NCBI GenBank assembly: GCA_035554595.1
Contig: DATMIH010000004.1
Location: 1 to 24,305, forward strand
DNA length: 24,305 bases
Source of the DNA: VRUE01 sp035554595
GTDB taxonomy: Bacteria > Actinomycetota > Thermoleophilia > Solirubrobacterales > 70-9
Reading direction: 5' to 3'
Part shown: in pieces, positions 21,691-24,305 of the stretch
Numbering within the stretch: position 1 is the stretch's first letter
Layout: each line of letters opens with the position of its first letter
Made by a program: the position numbers and the translations under genes
Notes under the pieces: generated by a model
The model's input: only the letters and a program-made list of their open reading frames with translations
Told to the model about the DNA's origin: nothing
Database searches by the model: none

Positions 21691-22666
21691 GGCGCGCATG
21701 ACCGGCAGCAGCACCCAACACCTGCGGGCGATCATCCAGACCCAGACCGAGATCGCCGCCAGCGACCTCGAGCTCGACGCGGTGATGGAGCTGATCGCCC
21801 AACGCGCCCAGGACCTGACCGAGGGAAGCGGCGGCGTGATCGAGCTCGCCGATGGCGACGAGATGGTCTATCGCGTCACCACCGGCGAGGCCACTCCCTT
21901 CCTCGGCGTGCGCCTGAAGATGGACTCGAGTCTCTCCGGGCTCTGCGTGCGGGAAGACAGGGTCCTGCGCTGCGACGACACCGCGACCGATCCGCGCGTC
22001 GACAACGAGGCCTGCCTGCGGGTCAACGCCCTCTCGATGATCTGCGTGCCGCTGATCCACCGGGAGGAGACGGTCGGCGTGCTCAAGGTCTACGCGCCGC
22101 GGGTCAACAACTTCGACGACGGCGACGTCGAGACGCTGGAGCTGCTCAGCGAGCTGGTCGCCGCCCACATGTCGCACGCCAGGCTCTTCGCCGCCGAGGT
22201 CCACGGCGGCCGCCACGACGCGCTCACCGGCCTGCCCAACCGCCGCGCCTACGAGGAACGGCTGCCGGTCGAGATCGCCCGCGCCTCACGCTACGCCTGG
22301 CCGCTCTCGCTCTGCCTGCTCGACCTCGACGGCTTCAAGCAGATCAACGACACGCTCGGTCATCCCGCCGGCGACCGCGCCCTGCAGCAAGTCGCCGCGC
22401 TGCTCGACGAGTCGCGACTCGCCGACGACAGCTTTCGCATCGGCGGCGACGAGTTCGCCCTGCTGATGCCGAAGACCTGCGCCGAGGACGCCGAACTGGC
22501 GGCCGCGCGCCTCAGTCAGGAAATCAGCCGGATCGGCATGTCCGACGGCTCGCTCGGCGCCTCATTCGGAGTCGCCGAAGGCGCCGAGGACCCGGCCGTT
22601 CTGCACGCGATGGCCGACAAACGCCTGCTAGCCGCAAAGGACCGGCTGCACCGACGCTCGCGCTGA
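21689..22666 (+). CDS. GAF-GGDEF diguanylate cyclase
   Basis: The 325-residue protein is soluble. Residues about 8-170 form a GAF sensor (EIAASDLELDAVMELIAQRAQDL..., SLSGLCVREDRVLRCDDTATDPRVD..., MICVPLIHREETVGVLKVYAP). Residues about 175-322 form a GGDEF domain with HDALTGLPNRRAYEERL, LCLLDLDGFKQINDTLGHPAGD and an intact active site G252-GDEF-256. An I-site R243-LAD-246 stands five residues before it, so product feedback inhibition is expected. It should make c-di-GMP from two GTP in response to a ligand or redox signal at GAF. If the sigma-28-like element is used, ATG 21698 is the real start (322 residues) and the enzyme belongs to a motility regulon. The 3' end overlaps the convergent next gene by 39 bp. 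Confidence 0.94.
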   Translation: MARMTGSSTQHLRAIIQTQTEIAASDLELDAVMELIAQRAQDLTEGSGGVIELADGDEMVYRVTTGEATPFLGVRLKMDSSLSGLCVREDRVLRCDDTATDPRVDNEACLRVNALSMICVPLIHREETVGVLKVYAPRVNNFDDGDVETLELLSELVAAHMSHARLFAAEVHGGRHDALTGLPNRRAYEERLPVEIARASRYAWPLSLCLLDLDGFKQINDTLGHPAGDRALQQVAALLDESRLADDSFRIGGDEFALLMPKTCAEDAELAAARLSQEISRIGMSDGSLGASFGVAEGAEDPAVLHAMADKRLLAAKDRLHRRSR

Positions 22667-23077
22667 GCTCGCTGACGCACCCTGGGCGGCCCGCCGCATC
22701 CGCTCGGGCGAGACCACCCGGCAGATGCTGCTGAACCAGCGGCCGTGACGGCCGAGCATGAAAAGACCGTAGGCGCGGCCGATCCGTCGCGGCAGGGCGC
22801 AGGCGGCGCTGCGACGAGAGCTGTGCACGCCGAGCATCTGCCCCGCTTCGAGCTTCTCCGCCCCTTTGTAGACGTGCCGCACTTCGTAGCGGTAGAGCGC
22901 CTGACCGGCCCCGTGCGGCAGGACGGCAACCAGCCGCGCGGTCACGGCAGCGTCAGCTTCCCGCAGCGATTCCGCCGGCGCCTGCGGCGCACACGAGCAG
23001 GCTTGCGCACTGGCCGGCAGGAGAAAAATCCCAACCAGCATCGCTACGCCAAATCGCCACCCCCGCACCCCACCCAA
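22628..23077 (-). CDS. Secreted Cys-rich protein with TIMP/NTR-like domain
   Basis: The product of up to 149 residues has a signal peptide (RGWRFGVAMLVGIFLLPASAQA) directly followed by C-S-C-A-P. An N-terminal CxC right after cleavage, then ADAAVTARLVAV, a YRYEVRHVYKG strand, SSRRSAACALP and AYGLFML, is the pattern of tissue-inhibitor-of-metalloproteinase/netrin-like OB-fold proteins in bacteria. An outward-facing role as an inhibitor or binding protein is possible; no target is known. Start choice: TTG 23077, or GTG 23068 (146 residues), which gives a neater signal peptide. It lies 5 nt after the alcohol dehydrogenase stop on the same strand. The stop is inside the 3' end of the diguanylate cyclase gene, on the opposite strand. 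Confidence 0.72.
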   Translation of the reverse strand: MGGVRGWRFGVAMLVGIFLLPASAQACSCAPQAPAESLREADAAVTARLVAVLPHGAGQALYRYEVRHVYKGAEKLEAGQMLGVHSSRRSAACALPRRIGRAYGLFMLGRHGRWFSSICRVVSPERMRRAAQGASASSARASVQPVLCG

Positions 23078-23082
23078 TCTAG

Positions 23083-24117
23083 CTAAGGCGTCAAGACGAT
23101 CTTCAGCGCTTCGCGCTGGTCATAGAGCGCGTAGGCCTCGGCCGCTTCGTCGAGCTTCATGTGGTGGGTGACCAGCGGCGAGGGATCGAGCTTGCCGGCC
23201 TCGATCAGCGCCAGCACCCGGTCGACGTGGGCGATCACGTTGGCGAGGCCCAGCCGCAGGGTCAGGCCCTTGAGCCAGGCGAGGCCGAGCGGCACCTCGC
23301 CCTTGCCGGCGTAGGCGCCGATCCCGGAGACGGTGCCGGCATCGCGGGCAAGGCTGACCGCCATCGCCAGCGGGCCCGAATCGCCGACCGCGTCGACGAC
23401 AACGTCCACCCCGCGCTTCCCGGTGGCGGCGCGGACAACCTTCTTCGGCTCCTCCTCGGTCAGGTGGACCGGCGTGGCGCCGAACTCGCCGGCCATCGCC
23501 AGCCGCTGCTCAACCGAGTCGATCGCGAAGACCTTGGTCGCGCCACCCGCCAGCGCGGCCTGCACGGCGCAGAGGCCGACCGGCCCCAGGCCGAGCACGG
23601 CGACGGTGTCGCCGGAGCGCATGCCGGCGTGGGCGACGGCGTGGTAGCCGGTGCCCATCACGTCACCGGCGAAGAGCGCCACCTCGTCGGACATCCCCTC
23701 CGGCACCCGGCGCAGGGTCAGGTTGGCGCGCGGGACCAGCAGCTGCTCGGCCTGGGCTCCCTGCAGGTCGCCGAGGTGGGAGCCGTGGCCAAAGGTCTGG
23801 CCGTTGTCGCAGCGGTGGTAATCGCCGCGCAGGCAGGGCGTGCAGGTGGCGCAGGCGGTGTGGAAACAGCCAAGCACGCGGTCGCCAGTGGCGACCCGCG
23901 TCACGTCCTCGCCGGTTGCCAGCACGGTGCCGACGAACTCATGGCCGATTGTGAACCCCTGCTCGACCGGCACCCGGCCGTGGAAGATGTGCAGGTCCGA
24001 GCCGCAGATCCCGCTCGCCTCGACCCGGACGAGCGCGTCGTCGGCCGCCACGAGCTCGGGCGCGGGCTTCTCCTCGACCCGGACCTCGCCGGGAGCCTGA
24101 AAGGTGACGGCGCGCAT
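23083..24117 (-). CDS. Zinc-dependent alcohol dehydrogenase, medium-chain family
   Basis: The 344-residue protein has the catalytic zinc ligands Cys38 (SGICGSDLH), His59-Glu60 (IGHEFVG) and Asp152 (FAGDVMGTGYHA). The structural zinc site is C89-x2-C92-x2-C95-x7-C103. The NAD(P)-binding turn is GLGPVG (176-181), followed by an acidic residue in FAIDS, which favours NAD. The layout is close to the glutathione-independent formaldehyde dehydrogenase/threonine dehydrogenase-like branch. It oxidises an alcohol or polyol, or reduces the aldehyde; the substrate is unknown. The ATG is preceded by TACGGT with an 8-nt gap. The secreted TIMP-like gene follows at once. It is divergent from the ORF at the right edge. 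Confidence 0.93.
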   Translation of the reverse strand: MRAVTFQAPGEVRVEEKPAPELVAADDALVRVEASGICGSDLHIFHGRVPVEQGFTIGHEFVGTVLATGEDVTRVATGDRVLGCFHTACATCTPCLRGDYHRCDNGQTFGHGSHLGDLQGAQAEQLLVPRANLTLRRVPEGMSDEVALFAGDVMGTGYHAVAHAGMRSGDTVAVLGLGPVGLCAVQAALAGGATKVFAIDSVEQRLAMAGEFGATPVHLTEEEPKKVVRAATGKRGVDVVVDAVGDSGPLAMAVSLARDAGTVSGIGAYAGKGEVPLGLAWLKGLTLRLGLANVIAHVDRVLALIEAGKLDPSPLVTHHMKLDEAAEAYALYDQREALKIVLTP

Positions 24118-24170
24118 CGGGCCGAACCGTATCGCCGCAAGGGCCCGCGGCGGATATAGGGTTCAGCGCA

Positions 24171-24305
24171 ATGGTCGCCGAGCTCGTATGCCTCGCAGAA
24201 CCTGTGCCGGGGCAACGCTGCGGAGCACCGGTTGAGCGTCGTGACGAGCTGACCTGCGTCTGCACGAAATGCGGGACTGAGTACCGGGTCCGGGGTGAGG
24301 TGCCG
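24171..24305 (+). CDS. Start of a small zinc-ribbon-like protein (runs off the window)
   Basis: An ATG at 24171 opens a frame with no stop up to the window end (45 codons). The residues include MVAELVCLAEPVPGQRCG, then LTCVCTKCGTEYRVRGEVP. The paired C-x-C-x-x-C-G and the earlier Cys residues suggest a zinc ribbon. A TAGGGT hexamer ends 8 nt before the ATG. The frame is divergent from the alcohol dehydrogenase, 53 bp away. It is too short to name. Confidence 0.45.
   Translation, partial: MVAELVCLAEPVPGQRCGAPVERRDELTCVCTKCGTEYRVRGEVP

Noticed and set aside
1..24305. CRISPR arrays, insertion sequences, riboswitches
   Set aside because: No regularly spaced repeats, transposase-like frames or recognisable riboswitch cores were seen on reading both strands.

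Overview
This window reads as a chromosomal segment of a high-G+C actinobacterium. The gene families, the secreted proteins of types common in soil Thermoleophilia (Solirubrobacterales and relatives), and a tRNA without an encoded CCA all fit that group. This placement is an inference from family resemblance; the window holds no rRNA or other taxonomic marker. Coding density is very high, and no stretch longer than about 300 bases lacks a gene. The longest gene-free stretches are 2443-2580, 4968-5097 and 12903-12998.

Layout, left to right. (1) The 3' part of a CPA2-type cation:proton antiporter runs into a tRNA-Val(CAC) gene and ends inside it. (2) Two tandem, probably co-translated paralogous proteins of unknown function follow (797-2442). 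(3) A ferredoxin-reductase/ferredoxin fusion and a membrane fatty-acid desaturase form an electron-transfer/desaturation operon (2581-4967), closed by an inverted repeat. (4) A secreted seven-bladed Vgb-like propeller and a convergent secreted protein come next, then a CurA-like NADP oxidoreductase. (5) On the minus strand lie a conserved duplicated-domain protein and a Fic-family protein with a C-terminal winged helix, preceded by a cluster of repeated operator-like motifs. (6) A MarR regulator and a DHA2 drug exporter diverge from a large perfect palindrome. A decayed metallo-beta-lactamase-fold gene trails the exporter. (7) A DUF6325/SHOCT gene pair is followed by a convergent McrB-McrC type IV restriction pair with its own promoter. 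(8) A tight minus-strand cluster contains a multi-spanning patatin-like lipase, pterin-4a-carbinolamine dehydratase, ArfB ribosome-rescue hydrolase, a small conserved protein and a VOC protein. (9) On the plus strand are a GST-like protein and a GAF-GGDEF diguanylate cyclase with a sigma-28-like promoter. (10) Minus-strand genes for a secreted TIMP/NTR-like protein and a zinc alcohol dehydrogenase follow, and a divergent zinc-ribbon ORF leaves the right edge.

Points of most interest: (a) ArfB whose catalytic GGQ lies upstream of every ATG/GTG/TTG in frame, so that a CTG start in a CTGA overlap with the previous gene is the natural reading; (b) the 15-bp-arm palindrome that covers both promoters of the marR/MFS pair; (c) the four-copy motif in front of the fic gene; (d) -10-like hexamers placed exactly 6 nt before several start codons, suggesting frequent leaderless translation; (e) the remnant MBL gene in three frames; (f) a strong hairpin inside the 3' end of the exporter gene; (g) the antiporter stop codon inside the tRNA. 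I did not find a clearly new multi-gene system. The least explained genes are the tandem pair at 797-2442 and the duplicated-domain protein at 8359-9006.
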